Positions 35,790 through 45,756 of a stretch of DNA of 64,000 nt are shown piece by piece. The notes beneath the pieces were generated by a model, which saw only the letters and a list, made by a program, of their open reading frames with translations, searched no databases and had not been told where the DNA came from. The translations under genes and the position numbers were made by a program. Origin of the DNA: Nodosilinea nodulosa PCC 7104 (GTDB lineage: Bacteria > Cyanobacteriota > Cyanobacteriia > Phormidesmidales > Phormidesmidaceae). The stretch spans positions 2,471,766 through 2,535,765 of the forward strand of contig NZ_JH976537.1 in assembly GCF_000309385.1 (NCBI RefSeq), in the 5' to 3' direction. The stretch's first letter is position 1; each line of letters starts with the position of its first letter.

Positions 35790-36818
35790 TCAAGCCGTGT
35801 AGAGTGAGCCTAGACCCAGCGATCGCAGCCCTCGGCGGTAGGCAATTGAGGTCTTGTCGGCCCCAATGTGCGATTCTGCTGACATATCCAGGGGCAGGTC
35901 TTCGGGGTACTGCGCTTCGACCACCTCCTTGTCTTCCGCAAACACCTGGTAGTTAAACTCGTACACCGGCTCCAGGGGCATATCTTTGTCAAAGTTGCGG
36001 CAGATAGGCACAAATACCCGCGTTTTGCGGGCGGAAATTGGGCTGGCGGCATTGAGTACGCAAAGCCGTCCTTCGCCGGGAAAGTGCACCGTGAGTCGGG
36101 CCGTAAAGGGCAAAAATACGTCGAACACCCGCAGCCACTTAAAATCGGCTGGAGCTCTGTCCTGTAGCGCCTTCGGGAAATTGCTCACGGTGCTGAGGTA
36201 CTCCGCCCGCAGGCCCTGCTCCGTGGGGGTAACCTCGTAGCAAGGCACCACTGGGTTATTGATGTCGCCGAAGGTTTCTGTGTGCACAAAGGCAAAGTGA
36301 GCCACATCTAGAAAGCCTTCTACCTGCCGCCCCGCCGCCGCGTCCAAATTCACCGCATCGGGCAAAATTTGCTGGTAGTCGGGGTCATTCCAGGCCGGCA
36401 TCTCGGGTAGAGGATACTGATTTCCGCTGCTCAGACTCGTCCAGATTAGGCCGTAGGCTTCTTTTACCGGATAGGTTTTAAGGCACAGTTTTTTAGGAAT
36501 GCTGGCCTCGGGGTTGGCGGGCACTTTTACACAATGGCCATCGGCGGAGTAGTGGAAACCGTGGTACTTGCACACCAGATAGTCCTCTGCAACCCAGCCC
36601 ATGCTGAGGGGAATACCTCGATGTAGGCAAATATCGTTGGCCACTGAAATTCCGGCGCTGGTGCGCCAGATCACCAGCCGCTGGTCGAGCAGGGTAGCGG
36701 TGACGGGTTTTTCGGCAACGTCGCGGCTAAAGGCAACGGGATACCAAAAGGGGTAGAGTGCATCCCAGTCTGATTCGGCAAAGGTGCAGCCCCTGGGGTA
36801 AACCTGCTGGTGTGCCAC
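35790..36818 (-). CDS. Rieske non-haem iron oxygenase
   Basis: The 342-residue protein starts at GTG 36818, which follows AAGGAG at 8-nt spacing; a GTG three codons earlier is too close to that motif. The Rieske cluster ligands are CLHRG and CKYHGF (about residues 64-86). The mononuclear iron site is EGFLDVAHFAFVH, with the Asp and two His of the family. Plant and cyanobacterial relatives (PAO/Tic55/choline-monooxygenase-like) act on pigments or small aromatics; the substrate is not clear. It is downstream of groEL but likely separate, given the hairpins between. Confidence 0.87.
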   Translation of the reverse strand: MAHQQVYPRGCTFAESDWDALYPFWYPVAFSRDVAEKPVTATLLDQRLVIWRTSAGISVANDICLHRGIPLSMGWVAEDYLVCKYHGFHYSADGHCVKVPANPEASIPKKLCLKTYPVKEAYGLIWTSLSSGNQYPLPEMPAWNDPDYQQILPDAVNLDAAAGRQVEGFLDVAHFAFVHTETFGDINNPVVPCYEVTPTEQGLRAEYLSTVSNFPKALQDRAPADFKWLRVFDVFLPFTARLTVHFPGEGRLCVLNAASPISARKTRVFVPICRNFDKDMPLEPVYEFNYQVFAEDKEVVEAQYPEDLPLDMSAESHIGADKTSIAYRRGLRSLGLGSLYTA

Positions 36819-36923
36819 GACACCCACTCCTTGAGCGAAACGGTGAGCGACTTCACAGGTACCAAACTCGCCTGGCCAATGTCTGACATAGAGACTACAG
36901 CAGCGATCGCAGTGGCATGCAGA

Positions 36924-36964
36924 GGAACGAGTCCCAGACTCTGGCAGAATCCCGGACTCGTTCC
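36924..36964 (-). other. 11-bp stem-loop downstream of groEL
   Basis: GGAACGAGTCC and GGACTCGTTCC pair perfectly around 19 nt, and outer GCATG/ATGC words can extend the stem. There is no T-run on the minus strand. With the hairpin at 36972-37001 it forms two tandem stems after groEL. Confidence 0.55.
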
Positions 36965-36971
36965 ATGCACC

Positions 36972-37001
36972 CTAGAGCAGGCCAGGTGGGGGCTGCTCTA
37001 G
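36972..37001 (-). terminator. hairpin at the end of groEL
   Basis: CTAGAGCAG and CTGCTCTAG form a perfect 9-bp stem starting about 10 nt after the groEL stop. No T-run follows, so it may act with the next stem-loop to end or protect the groESL transcript. Confidence 0.5.
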
Positions 37002-37010
37002 CGATGCGCC

Positions 37011-38964
<1,954 letters not shown>

Positions 38965-39276
38965 TTAGCCCAGGGCGGCCAGCACGTCGGTCTCGCGCAG
39001 CAGCACGTAGTCGTCGCTGCCGAGCTTGATGTCGGTGCCAGCGTACTTGGAGTAAAGCACCTTGTCGCCGACTTTCACTTCCATGGCTTGGAAGGAGCCG
39101 TCGTCGTTGCGCTTGCCGGGGCCGACCTGCACCACTTCGCCCACCTGGGGCTTTTCCTTCGCGGTGTCGGGCAGCAGAATGCCGCCAGCGGTTTTTTCTT
39201 CGGCTTCGCTGACTTTGACCAAAATGCGATCGCCCAGAGGCTTCACGGTAGACACACTCAGGGTGACTGCGGCCAT
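38965..39276 (-). CDS. groES: co-chaperonin GroES (Hsp10)
   Basis: The 103-residue protein forms the heptameric lid of GroEL. It has the canonical [38 protein letters not shown], the mobile loop region and [28 protein letters not shown]. It is the first gene of the operon; CIRCE lies 53-79 bp upstream of its start. Confidence 0.97.
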   Translation of the reverse strand: MAAVTLSVSTVKPLGDRILVKVSEAEEKTAGGILLPDTAKEKPQVGEVVQVGPGKRNDDGSFQAMEVKVGDKVLYSKYAGTDIKLGSDDYVLLRETDVLAALG

Positions 39277-39328
39277 AACATACCTCCAAAGGTTTTGGGA
39301 TTAAAGGGTTGATAGACGGGAAGCTGCT

Positions 39329-39355
39329 TTAGCACTCTCGCGTCCTGAGTGCTAA
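39329..39355. promoter_or_regulatory. CIRCE operator upstream of groESL
   Basis: TTAGCACTC, nine bases, GAGTGCTAA is an exact match to the CIRCE consensus, the operator bound by the heat-shock repressor HrcA. It controls the groES-groEL operon on the minus strand. Confidence 0.95.
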
Positions 39356-39414
39356 TTTAGCCGCCAAAAAGTTCCTTCAGCAATTCTCGATGAGGTGTGG
39401 TTTGCCGAACTTGG

Positions 39415-39530
39415 GTGGATGGGGGGATGGGGAGATGGGGGGATGGGGAGATGGGGTAAATTCACCTTGAATATCTCTTACTGCCCCACGCCCTCACGCT
39501 CCTACGCTCCTACGCCCCCACGCCCTCACC
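39415..39530. repeat. two simple-sequence tracts (minisatellites)
   Basis: Positions 39415-39457 repeat GGGGGATGGGGAGAT-type words; 39483-39530 repeats CGCTCCTACGC and CCCCACGCCCTCAC words. They are purine-rich and pyrimidine-rich on the plus strand respectively, so the two could pair. They lie between the CIRCE region and the end of the small gene at 39526. No function is known. Confidence 0.65.
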
Positions 39531-39870
39531 CTTGCCACTCGCCAAACACAATCGACTGCGCCACCTTACCGATGCGTCCCAAATCCTCATCCAGCATGGG
39601 CGGCCACACTACGCCCGCCTTCTGCCCCTGGGCGTAGAGCTGGCGGCTTTCGTAGGAGAGAATGAAGAGGGACTTGATCAGGGTGCGATCGAGGGTAGGT
39701 TCATTCTTGAGCCCCTCAAATAACACCTTGAGGGCCAGCAGCAGAGAGGTCACCTGGCCCGGAATGGGGGGTTTGCCCTGGCGCAGGCAGGCGATGAACG
39801 TGTCGGGCAAATCGTCGCTGGTGCCGAGGGTTTGGCGCACCACAAATTCGTGAGCGGTTTCAAAATCCAT
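39526..39870 (-). CDS. conserved-looking cyanobacterial hypothetical, 114 aa
   Basis: This soluble helical protein (DFETAHEFVVRQTLGTSDDLPDTFIACLRQGKPPIPGQVTSLLLALKVLFEGLKN in parts) has coding-like composition and no membrane segment. I do not recognise a named domain. It is monocistronic; a simple-sequence tract runs into its last codons. Confidence 0.7.
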   Translation of the reverse strand: MDFETAHEFVVRQTLGTSDDLPDTFIACLRQGKPPIPGQVTSLLLALKVLFEGLKNEPTLDRTLIKSLFILSYESRQLYAQGQKAGVVWPPMLDEDLGRIGKVAQSIVFGEWQG

Positions 39871-40188
39871 AGGGGTAACGGTAGCTGAATAGGGTGATTT
39901 AGCCCCGCGTGTGCAGACCGAGCGGCTTTGCCATGGGTCTGGGGTAGCTGGCCCCAGCGGTAGGAATGGCGCTAAGTCTGCCCTAGTCTACCGCCTGGAC
40001 CAGATTTGAGATGCGTTGGCACAGCCTCTTCGCAGAAGAATTGCCCGCCCATTCTGGCCCTGGTTTTGAACAATAGACTACAGGAGTTAGATGACTCTGG
40101 GCGTGTTGACTTTCCTGTTACGGGTTTTGCGCAATCGGGCAATCTGAGCGTGAACAGCGTCAGCCTTCGCCCATCTACCCTGGCCAGT
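39871..40188. other. intergenic, no gene seen
   Basis: The 318-bp spacer between the divergent 114-aa gene and the DegT-family aminotransferase presumably holds both promoters. The aminotransferase frame is open back to 40006 with other starts, but that extension has no family similarity I can see. No hairpin or operator stands out. Confidence 0.4.
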
Positions 40189-41367
40189 ATGACTATTTCT
40201 CCCCCGCCGACCGTTCCCTTTGTGGATTTGACCTGGCAGCATGCGCCGCTGCAAGAGGCGATTCAGGGCGTCATCAGTGCCGTTATTGCCCAGGGCGATT
40301 TTGTGTTGGGCCAGGCGCTAAGCACCTTTGAGGCCGACTTTGCGGCGGCCTGTGGCGCTCGCTTTGGGGTTGGGGTAGGCTGCGGTACCGATGCGATCGC
40401 CCTGGGCCTCGTCGCCTGCGGCATTGCCCCCGGCGATGAGGTGATTTTACCCGCCAACACGTTTGTGGCGACGCTGATGGGGGTACTGCGGGCCGGGGCG
40501 GTGCCGGTGTTTGTGGACTGCGATCGCGCCACCGCCCTGATGGACCTTGACGCCGCCGAGCGAGCCATCACCCCGCGCACCCGCGCCATTTTACCCGTGC
40601 ACCTCTACGGTCAGATGGTATCGCCCCAGGCCCTGCTAGAGTTGGCCGATCGCCACCGACTGATTGTTTTTGAAGATGCCGCCCAGGCCCACCTGGCCCA
40701 GCGCGACGGCTATACCGCTGGCTCTATTGGCCTGGGGGCCGCCTTTAGCTTTTACCCCAGCAAAAACCTAGGTGCCCTTGGCGACGGTGGTATGTTCGTC
40801 ACGCAGGATCAGCTAGTGGCCAGGACGGCGCGATCGCTGCGCAACTACGGGGCCACCAGTAAGTACTGCCACACCGAACCCATGGGCACCAACAGCCGCC
40901 TCGACACCCTGCAAGCCGCCGTGCTCAACGTCAAGCTGCCCCACCTGCCCAGTTGGAACCAGGCCCGCCACCATCTCGCCCAGCACTACGATCGCCGCCT
41001 CGCGCCCCTCACCGAGTACGGCATCATTCCCATGCGCAACGACGCCGGTTCTGGCCATATCTACCACCTCTACGTCGTGCGCGTTGCTGGCCCCACCAGC
41101 CGCACCGAAATTCAGGCTCAGCTCACCGCCGCTGGCGTACAAACCGGCATTCACTACCCCATTCCCTGCCACCTGCAACCCGCCTTTCGCTCCCTCGGCT
41201 ACGCCCCCGGACACTTTCCCCAGGCCGAAGCCCTCAGCCAGGAGGTGCTTTCATTACCCATGTACCCCGGCATGACCCTTGAGCAGGTTGATTACGTCGT
41301 AGACGCTATGGTGGAAACAGTCGCAGCCGTGCGATTAGAGCGCGTTTTGCCCGGAGTGATGGGGTGA
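40189..41367 (+). CDS. DegT/DnrJ/EryC1/StrS family aminotransferase
   Basis: This is a 392-residue PLP enzyme of the sugar-aminotransferase family, starting at ATG 40189. It has PFVDLTWQHAPLQEAI, the cofactor-binding GCGTDAIALGL, FEDAAQAH (aspartate to the PLP ring) and the Schiff-base lysine in FSFYPSKNLGALGDGG. The C-terminus has TGIHYPIPCHLQPAF. Such enzymes make amino sugars for surface polysaccharides. It precedes the cyanoexosortase gene, which fits a role in the cell surface, though linkage may be chance. Confidence 0.92.
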   Translation: MTISPPPTVPFVDLTWQHAPLQEAIQGVISAVIAQGDFVLGQALSTFEADFAAACGARFGVGVGCGTDAIALGLVACGIAPGDEVILPANTFVATLMGVLRAGAVPVFVDCDRATALMDLDAAERAITPRTRAILPVHLYGQMVSPQALLELADRHRLIVFEDAAQAHLAQRDGYTAGSIGLGAAFSFYPSKNLGALGDGGMFVTQDQLVARTARSLRNYGATSKYCHTEPMGTNSRLDTLQAAVLNVKLPHLPSWNQARHHLAQHYDRRLAPLTEYGIIPMRNDAGSGHIYHLYVVRVAGPTSRTEIQAQLTAAGVQTGIHYPIPCHLQPAFRSLGYAPGHFPQAEALSQEVLSLPMYPGMTLEQVDYVVDAMVETVAAVRLERVLPGVMG

Positions 41368-41393
41368 TGAGGTAATGGGTTGATGAGGTCGCC

Positions 41394-41480
41394 ACTCCCC
41401 TACCCCCTCACTCCCCTACCCTCCCTCACTCCCCTACTCCCTCACTCCCCTACCCTCCCCCACTACCCCCCTCCCCCTCC
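41394..41480. repeat. minisatellite of CTCACTCCCCTAC-type units before exosortase
   Basis: About 87 bp of imperfect units (CCCTCACTCCCCTAC and shortened forms) ends one base before the ATG at 41482. It is in frame with that gene and with an upstream ATG at 41383 that has GAGG 10 nt before it. Copy-number change would alter the distance from the ribosome binding site or the protein's N-terminus. Confidence 0.75.
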
Positions 41481-41481
41481 C

Positions 41482-42366
41482 ATGCCCTCCCCCCGCCGCT
41501 ACCCCTTCCCCACCTGGGCGATCGCCGTTCTCCTGGCCATCCTCTACGGGCCGCTGCTGGCGCACTGGGTCGATGGCTGGCTGCACAAAACCATCAGCAT
41601 TCAGCACGAGTATTTCAGCCACGGGCTGTTGGGGCTGCCCTTTGCGGCCTACGTTGCCTGGGGCAAGCGCAAGGCCTGGGGCGAGTTGCCAAATCGCTGC
41701 CACCCCCTGGGGCTGGGGCTGGTGGGCCTGGCCTGCCTGATGTATCTCACCCGCCTGCCCGACTGGATGAACCTATCGCTGCCGGTGATGCTGGGGGGGC
41801 TGTGTTTAAGCCTGAAATCTATGGCAGGGCTGCGGCTTCAGGCTATTTCCCTGGTGCTGGTGGCCCTGGCAACGCCCAACCAGCTGCCCTACCTGATCGA
41901 ACCGTACATTCTGCCGCTCCAGCAGTTCATTGCCTCGGTGGCGGGGTTTCTGCTGAGTCAGTTTGGGATTCCGGTCACGGTCGAGAGCATTTATGTATAC
42001 GTCAACGGTCAAACGGTGGAGGTCGCCCCCCACTGCGCCGGGCTGAAGATGCTGTTTACCGGCCTCTACGTAGCCCTCATGCTGGCCTACTGGACGGGGG
42101 TTTACACTTCCCGATTGAGAACCGTGCTGCTGTTTGCTGGCACGGTTCTCATTACTCTGGTGGGGAACATTCTGCGCAATGCAATGCTGAGCTATTTTCA
42201 CGGCACGGGGCGCAGCGGGGCCTTTGAGTGGCTCCACGAAAGCTGGGGTGGCGATCTCTACTCGGCGATTTTGCTGTTGGCCATCGTTTTTTGGCTGCGG
42301 CTGATTCAAGACCGGGTGCCCGCCAGCCTCAAGCTGGCGGTGCAGTCGCCGTCGTCGTCGGTGTAG
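41482..42366 (+). CDS. cyanoexosortase B
   Basis: This is a 294-residue membrane protein with about eight helices. The exosortase catalytic residues are visible: Cys in EVAPHCAGLKMLFTG (about residue 188), Arg in VGNILRNAMLSYFHGTG and His in FEWLHESWGGD. Exosortases cleave and attach proteins carrying C-terminal sorting signals (PEP-CTERM-like) to the surface. The next gene is the matching system-associated protein. I chose ATG 41482 because the hydrophobic N-terminus starts there; ATG 41383, with a better ribosome binding site, would add a proline-rich stretch read through the minisatellite. Confidence 0.88.
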   Translation: MPSPRRYPFPTWAIAVLLAILYGPLLAHWVDGWLHKTISIQHEYFSHGLLGLPFAAYVAWGKRKAWGELPNRCHPLGLGLVGLACLMYLTRLPDWMNLSLPVMLGGLCLSLKSMAGLRLQAISLVLVALATPNQLPYLIEPYILPLQQFIASVAGFLLSQFGIPVTVESIYVYVNGQTVEVAPHCAGLKMLFTGLYVALMLAYWTGVYTSRLRTVLLFAGTVLITLVGNILRNAMLSYFHGTGRSGAFEWLHESWGGDLYSAILLLAIVFWLRLIQDRVPASLKLAVQSPSSSV

Positions 42367-42397
42367 CCGTTGTTTTTTGAGGATGCGATCGCCCGTT

Positions 42398-43111
42398 ATG
42401 ACCGCCCAGCCCACTCCCTCTCGCCCAAGCCCTTTGCCCCACCGCTGGGTGAGCCTAGCCCTGGTGCTTGTTCTCGCGGCCCTGGCGGTCGTTGCCATTG
42501 TGCCCGCCTATTTCAGCGGGCAGTGGCCCTGGGTCAACACGCCCCAGGTGGCCCAGATCGATCAGCTCCGCACGCTGCGAGCCGAGGGGCTAGCCTTACC
42601 GGGCTGGCAGCTGACCAGCACCGAACCGATCGCCATCAACGGCCATACCTGGACCCTGGGCGAGTACCGGGCCAGTTCTCCGGCGGCCCCGGTGCAGCAG
42701 TTTGCGCTGCTGCTGTACCCCCAGCCCTGGCACAGCGACCAGCCTCAGGTGGAATGGGTTGACCTGGCCGGAGCCCAAAAGTGGCGCATTGAGTCGCGCC
42801 AGTGGCTAAGGGTGGCCGCTTCCCCCGGCGCCGGGCCAGTGAGCGCCAAATTCTTTCGGGCCTGGGGCGATCGCCAGAGCTTTGCGGTGGTGCAGTGGTA
42901 CGCACTGCCCGGCGGCGGCAACCCGTCGCCCAGCCACTGGTTTTGGGCCAACGAGTGGTCTCAGCTCACCCGGCGCGCCCTCACGCCCTGGGTGGCGGTC
43001 AGCGTGCTGCTGCCCATGCAATCGTTGGATGCGATCGCCGACTACCAGCCCCAGGCCCAGCAGCTCACAGCCCTCATTCAGCAGCAGTTGACCGACACTG
43101 TTTTCAACTGA
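42398..43111 (+). CDS. cyanoexosortase B system-associated protein
   Basis: This 237-residue protein has one N-terminal membrane helix (WVSLALVLVLAALAVVAIVP) and an extracytoplasmic domain with LPGWQLTSTEPIAINGHTWTLGEYR and HWFWANEWSQLTRRALTPWVAVSVLLPM. The position 31 bp after the exosortase, the topology and the length fit the cyanoexosortase B-associated family, thought to assist the exosortase. Starts at 42377 (TTG) and 42383 (ATG) are alternatives. Confidence 0.82.
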   Translation: MTAQPTPSRPSPLPHRWVSLALVLVLAALAVVAIVPAYFSGQWPWVNTPQVAQIDQLRTLRAEGLALPGWQLTSTEPIAINGHTWTLGEYRASSPAAPVQQFALLLYPQPWHSDQPQVEWVDLAGAQKWRIESRQWLRVAASPGAGPVSAKFFRAWGDRQSFAVVQWYALPGGGNPSPSHWFWANEWSQLTRRALTPWVAVSVLLPMQSLDAIADYQPQAQQLTALIQQQLTDTVFN

Positions 43112-43141
43112 CGTGGCAGCGGAGCCAAGAACCTGAAAAAA

Positions 43142-43168
43142 CGCCTGCCCCAATGGTCAGGGCAGGCG
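43142..43168 (-). terminator. intrinsic terminator of the sigma-factor operon
   Basis: CGCCTGCCC and GGGCAGGCG form a perfect 9-bp stem. On the minus strand it is followed by TTTTTTC, about 50 bp after the stop of the 159-aa gene. It may also stop read-through from the exosortase pair on the plus strand. Confidence 0.85.
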
Positions 43169-43218
43169 GCTATGGTTCTAAACCAGTTGTGACGGAAGCT
43201 TTTGTACAGCCCTGGGAC

Positions 43219-43698
43219 TCAGGCCTCAGGTAGCGATGTCTGCTGCTGGTCAACGGGGGTATGTTGTTCATACTCATAACCACAATTACTGCACCGCTGC
43301 TGCTGAAACCTGACGGAGCCATAGGCGGCTCGCATGCCCCCTGGTATGACGACTTGCCCTCTGCCCTTGGGGCATTCCAGCCGCATAGGACCATAGAAGT
43401 CATCCTGGTTTGGCGGTGGAGCAACCATCTCGATGAGATACTCGCTCAGGTAAGCCCGCTTGGCCGCATCTGGCAGATCAGTCTCGTCTACGTCGGTATA
43501 GAAGTAGTCAATAAACTCCAACCATTCCATCAGTCGTTCATCGTTTTCAGCATGACTCCAAATCTCGGAGATTTGGGCGATCTGTTGATCAGGTTCCATA
43601 TCTGGATTCGTGATCAACAGATAATAATTCCACACCTGTCCCTTCTGATCAGGGTTGAGGGAAAAAAGAAACTGTTGATCTAGAGTGGGAGTTTTCAT
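43219..43698 (-). CDS. hypothetical protein with C-terminal Zn-ribbon-like Cys pair
   Basis: The 159-residue acidic protein (ATG 43698) is helical at the N-terminus (LFSLNPDQKGQVWNYYLLIT; AQISEIWSHAENDERLMEWLEFIDYF). It ends with a basic segment and cysteines (RLECPKGRG and RCSNCGYEYEQH). These three cysteines are too few for a full classical ribbon but could bind metal in a dimer or with a histidine. I know no family. It lies after the sigma-factor gene on the same strand (156 bp), followed by the terminator, so it may be a regulator or target of that operon. Confidence 0.6.
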   Translation of the reverse strand: MKTPTLDQQFLFSLNPDQKGQVWNYYLLITNPDMEPDQQIAQISEIWSHAENDERLMEWLEFIDYFYTDVDETDLPDAAKRAYLSEYLIEMVAPPPNQDDFYGPMRLECPKGRGQVVIPGGMRAAYGSVRFQQQRCSNCGYEYEQHTPVDQQQTSLPEA

Positions 43699-43854
43699 AG
43701 TGTTTGTCGAACGCTCCACGTTCTTGACTATAGTGCTTGTTTGAATTGAGGCACCAGACAACTTCAAAATACTATCCGCCATGTTAGGAAACAATCTACC
43801 AATCATAAATTTCGGATGAAATTGAACTAGTCTGGGCCATTCTTTAATGGCAGC

Positions 43855-44508
43855 TCAAGGCGCTGAACTTACACCTCCTTCATAGAGGTCAAAGAAGTGC
43901 TTCTTTAACCGCTGGAGGGCGCGAGATTCGCGTTTTCTGAGTGCCTGAACTGAGGGTGCAGTTTTGCCTTCACCTTCGGCAATATACTTATAATGCTGAC
44001 GAATTTGCTCGTAGGTTTTACGCTGCAAAAACTTCATTCGGATGAGTACTTGATCTTCTTCCGAAAGCTCATTAAGCGCCTTCTCTAGAAATTCCAACTG
44101 CTCAATGAGCTCTGACTCAGCCAGCAAGCTATGAGAATGTTGTGTCAGTGTTGTCAACTGATCAACTTTTCGTTCATCTTTGATCGTAGCATCAACCTTT
44201 GCCCTGAGAATATTCAGACATACCTGCCTGAGCCAGGATTCGGGCTTTTTGATAGGTTCACTATGACGCTGGATATACTCAATTCCTCGTTTAATACCCT
44301 CAACAATCACCTCATCCAAATCAACGTTAGCAATGTGCCACTGCCGAACAAATCGAATTAAGAATTTGTACAGCGCGGTTCCTTTGAAATCATCAGGCAT
44401 CAACAGATAGCTGACCGCAGTGATAAATTCATGGACCAACTTATCTGATACTTCATTGCCAATCGGTTGCTTAAGACGATGCTTTGGAGTTTTATTGGCT
44501 TTAGTCAT
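43855..44508 (-). CDS. sigma-70 family (ECF-like) RNA polymerase sigma factor
   Basis: The 217-residue protein has an N-terminal region with a basic start, then region 2-like helices (LIRFVRQWHIANVDLDEVIVEGIKRGIEYIQ; ESWLRQVCLNILRAKV). A C-terminal region 4 follows: LEFLEKALNELSEEDQVLIRMKFLQRKTYEQIRQHYKYIAEGEGK and QALRKRESRALQRLKKHFFDL. This is the ECF layout with a longer than usual loop in region 4. No anti-sigma gene of a known type is adjacent. The start is fused to the previous gene by an 8-nt overlap, so the two are coupled. The codons are more AT-rich than the neighbours, hinting at transfer. Confidence 0.78.
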   Translation of the reverse strand: MTKANKTPKHRLKQPIGNEVSDKLVHEFITAVSYLLMPDDFKGTALYKFLIRFVRQWHIANVDLDEVIVEGIKRGIEYIQRHSEPIKKPESWLRQVCLNILRAKVDATIKDERKVDQLTTLTQHSHSLLAESELIEQLEFLEKALNELSEEDQVLIRMKFLQRKTYEQIRQHYKYIAEGEGKTAPSVQALRKRESRALQRLKKHFFDLYEGGVSSAP

Positions 44509-44878
44509 GATAAGTTCCCTGTAAGGTGAGTGGTGGGCTAATAGTGAAAAACTGGTACCAGTCGAGATTTATAGGCTGTAGGGCTGTGGTGCATTCCCAG
44601 GCAAACTGGGGACTGTTAAGCAAGTTATTCAGGTTCTGCTGTGGGTCAAGAATGTCGAATCGCGGTTGAAGCCGTTGTTTGATCAACCGGCTCAACCGGA
44701 CCACTATTTGCCGAATAAATCGCACCGCGCTGGCCAAACAGTTCCTAAATCGCAATCGCTTGGGAAGGTTTGGACGCTGCCGGGCAAATCGCCTGGCACT
44801 GGCTATCCAACCTTTGAAGCGCAGGCGATCGGGAATATCCGCCGCATCTGTATCTGTAACCACAAAATTGGTAATCAC
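44501..44878 (-). CDS. basic hypothetical protein with internal duplication, upstream of sigma factor
   Basis: The 125-residue protein starts at GTG 44878 with AAGGA 11 nt upstream. Residues 18-34 (RLRFKGWIASARRFARQ) and 41-57 (RLRFRNCLASAVRFIRQ) are a tandem repeat 23 residues apart with 11 of 17 identical positions; both can be basic amphipathic helices. The C-terminal part (about 75-125) is acidic to neutral with no motif. The stop overlaps the start of the sigma gene, suggesting a coupled partner, possibly an anti-sigma or RNA-polymerase-binding protein. That role is inference; I know no family. Confidence 0.6.
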   Translation of the reverse strand: MITNFVVTDTDAADIPDRLRFKGWIASARRFARQRPNLPKRLRFRNCLASAVRFIRQIVVRLSRLIKQRLQPRFDILDPQQNLNNLLNSPQFAWECTTALQPINLDWYQFFTISPPLTLQGTYHD

Positions 44879-45018
44879 GGGTCTATGTCCTTAACGAACG
44901 TTGCAAAAATCGAAGCATCTGTGGGGTAGTGGGCGCTGGGGCCAAAGTGTGACCCCATGGAATGAAAATTGTTTTTCGCCATTTCCCACAGCCACTGCTG
45001 CCCAATATCTAAGCCCGA

Positions 45019-45243
45019 CTAAGCTGGCTCAATTAGCAGGGTGTTGCCCTGGCGATCGATGGGCCGAATTGCGTCACCGGCCTGAAAGCTATAGCCAGCG
45101 AGGGCGGCACGGGCCGTCCAGTACACGCCGTTGACGCGCACGACCCACTCCAAACCGGGCTGTTCCACCGAATGAATGACGCCTACGCCCGGATAGAATT
45201 TGCTTTCAAGCACGGCACTGATGGGGGTATTCAACATAGACAT
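45019..45243 (-). CDS. NfeD-like beta-barrel domain protein, 74 aa
   Basis: With the ATG at 45243 (GGGAGG about 10 nt upstream), the product is a small soluble OB/NfeD-type domain: ESKFYPGVGVIHSVEQPGLEWVVRVNGVYWTARAALAGYSFQAGDAIRPIDRQGNTLLIEPA in pieces matches the C-terminal domain of NfeD proteins. It has no membrane part. NfeD proteins assist membrane proteases and stomatins; a lone domain may bind such partners. Confidence 0.7.
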   Translation of the reverse strand: MSMLNTPISAVLESKFYPGVGVIHSVEQPGLEWVVRVNGVYWTARAALAGYSFQAGDAIRPIDRQGNTLLIEPA

Positions 45244-45328
45244 GGCGGGTTTGCCTCCCTTTCTTCCCTCACTTAGTAGTGCTGGCAGAATCAAATGTGT
45301 GACATGTTGTAGTACGGCTCATACAAAA

Positions 45329-45354
45329 AGCTCGCTCCCGTTTGGGAGCGAGCT
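45329..45354 (-). terminator. intrinsic terminator, minus strand
   Basis: AGCTCGCTCCC and GGGAGCGAGCT form a perfect 11-bp stem around GTTT; on the minus strand TTTTTG follows. It ends the transcript of the small membrane protein at 45461-45616 and perhaps of the SpoIID-like gene upstream. Confidence 0.85.
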
Positions 45355-45460
45355 GAATAGAGCTGAACTAAGCTTCATTTAAGGCGAGACACGGGGTGTA
45401 TCTGGGGAAGCCCTTAGATCGGGCAGTGCATTGGCGGCTAAATTACCTCAATAAACACCC

Positions 45461-45616
45461 CTAAATAAACGCTACAGAATGACAAATTCTGATCAACTGC
45501 CACTTGGGGCGGTAGTCAGTACCGTCAAGGTGAAGGCTAGTCCAGGCGCCTGCGACCAGCAAAATACCCAGGGCGATCGCACGCATGTAAAACGCAAAGG
45601 CAGACACGTAGCTCAT
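45461..45616 (-). CDS. small membrane protein, 51 aa
   Basis: The open frame starts at ATG 45616 and ends at a TAG whose last base is 45461. It encodes 51 residues: a short polar start (SYVSAFAFYMR), one hydrophobic helix (AIALGILLVAGAWTSLHL) and a basic tail (DGTDYRPKWQLIRICHS). A clean intrinsic terminator lies about 105 bp after it, in a gap that otherwise has no gene. I do not recognise the family; single-pass proteins of this size are common subunits of photosynthetic and NDH complexes, but I do not claim that. Confidence 0.55.
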   Translation of the reverse strand: MSYVSAFAFYMRAIALGILLVAGAWTSLHLDGTDYRPKWQLIRICHSVAFI

Positions 45617-45756
45617 AGAATTCTCATCCAACGCTTTCACAGGGTAGTAGCGCCGGATAGGCAGGTGTGACGGTGGTGGGGTTGTCCACTGGGCGACAAA
45701 GTGCGGTTTAAACGTCCCCTAACGACCCCGCGCTGTCGGGGCAAATGGCCCTTGCT

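Noticed and set aside
39415..39530. Possible CRISPR or structured RNA in the simple-sequence tracts
   Set aside because: They are short-unit minisatellites without spacers or a stable fold.
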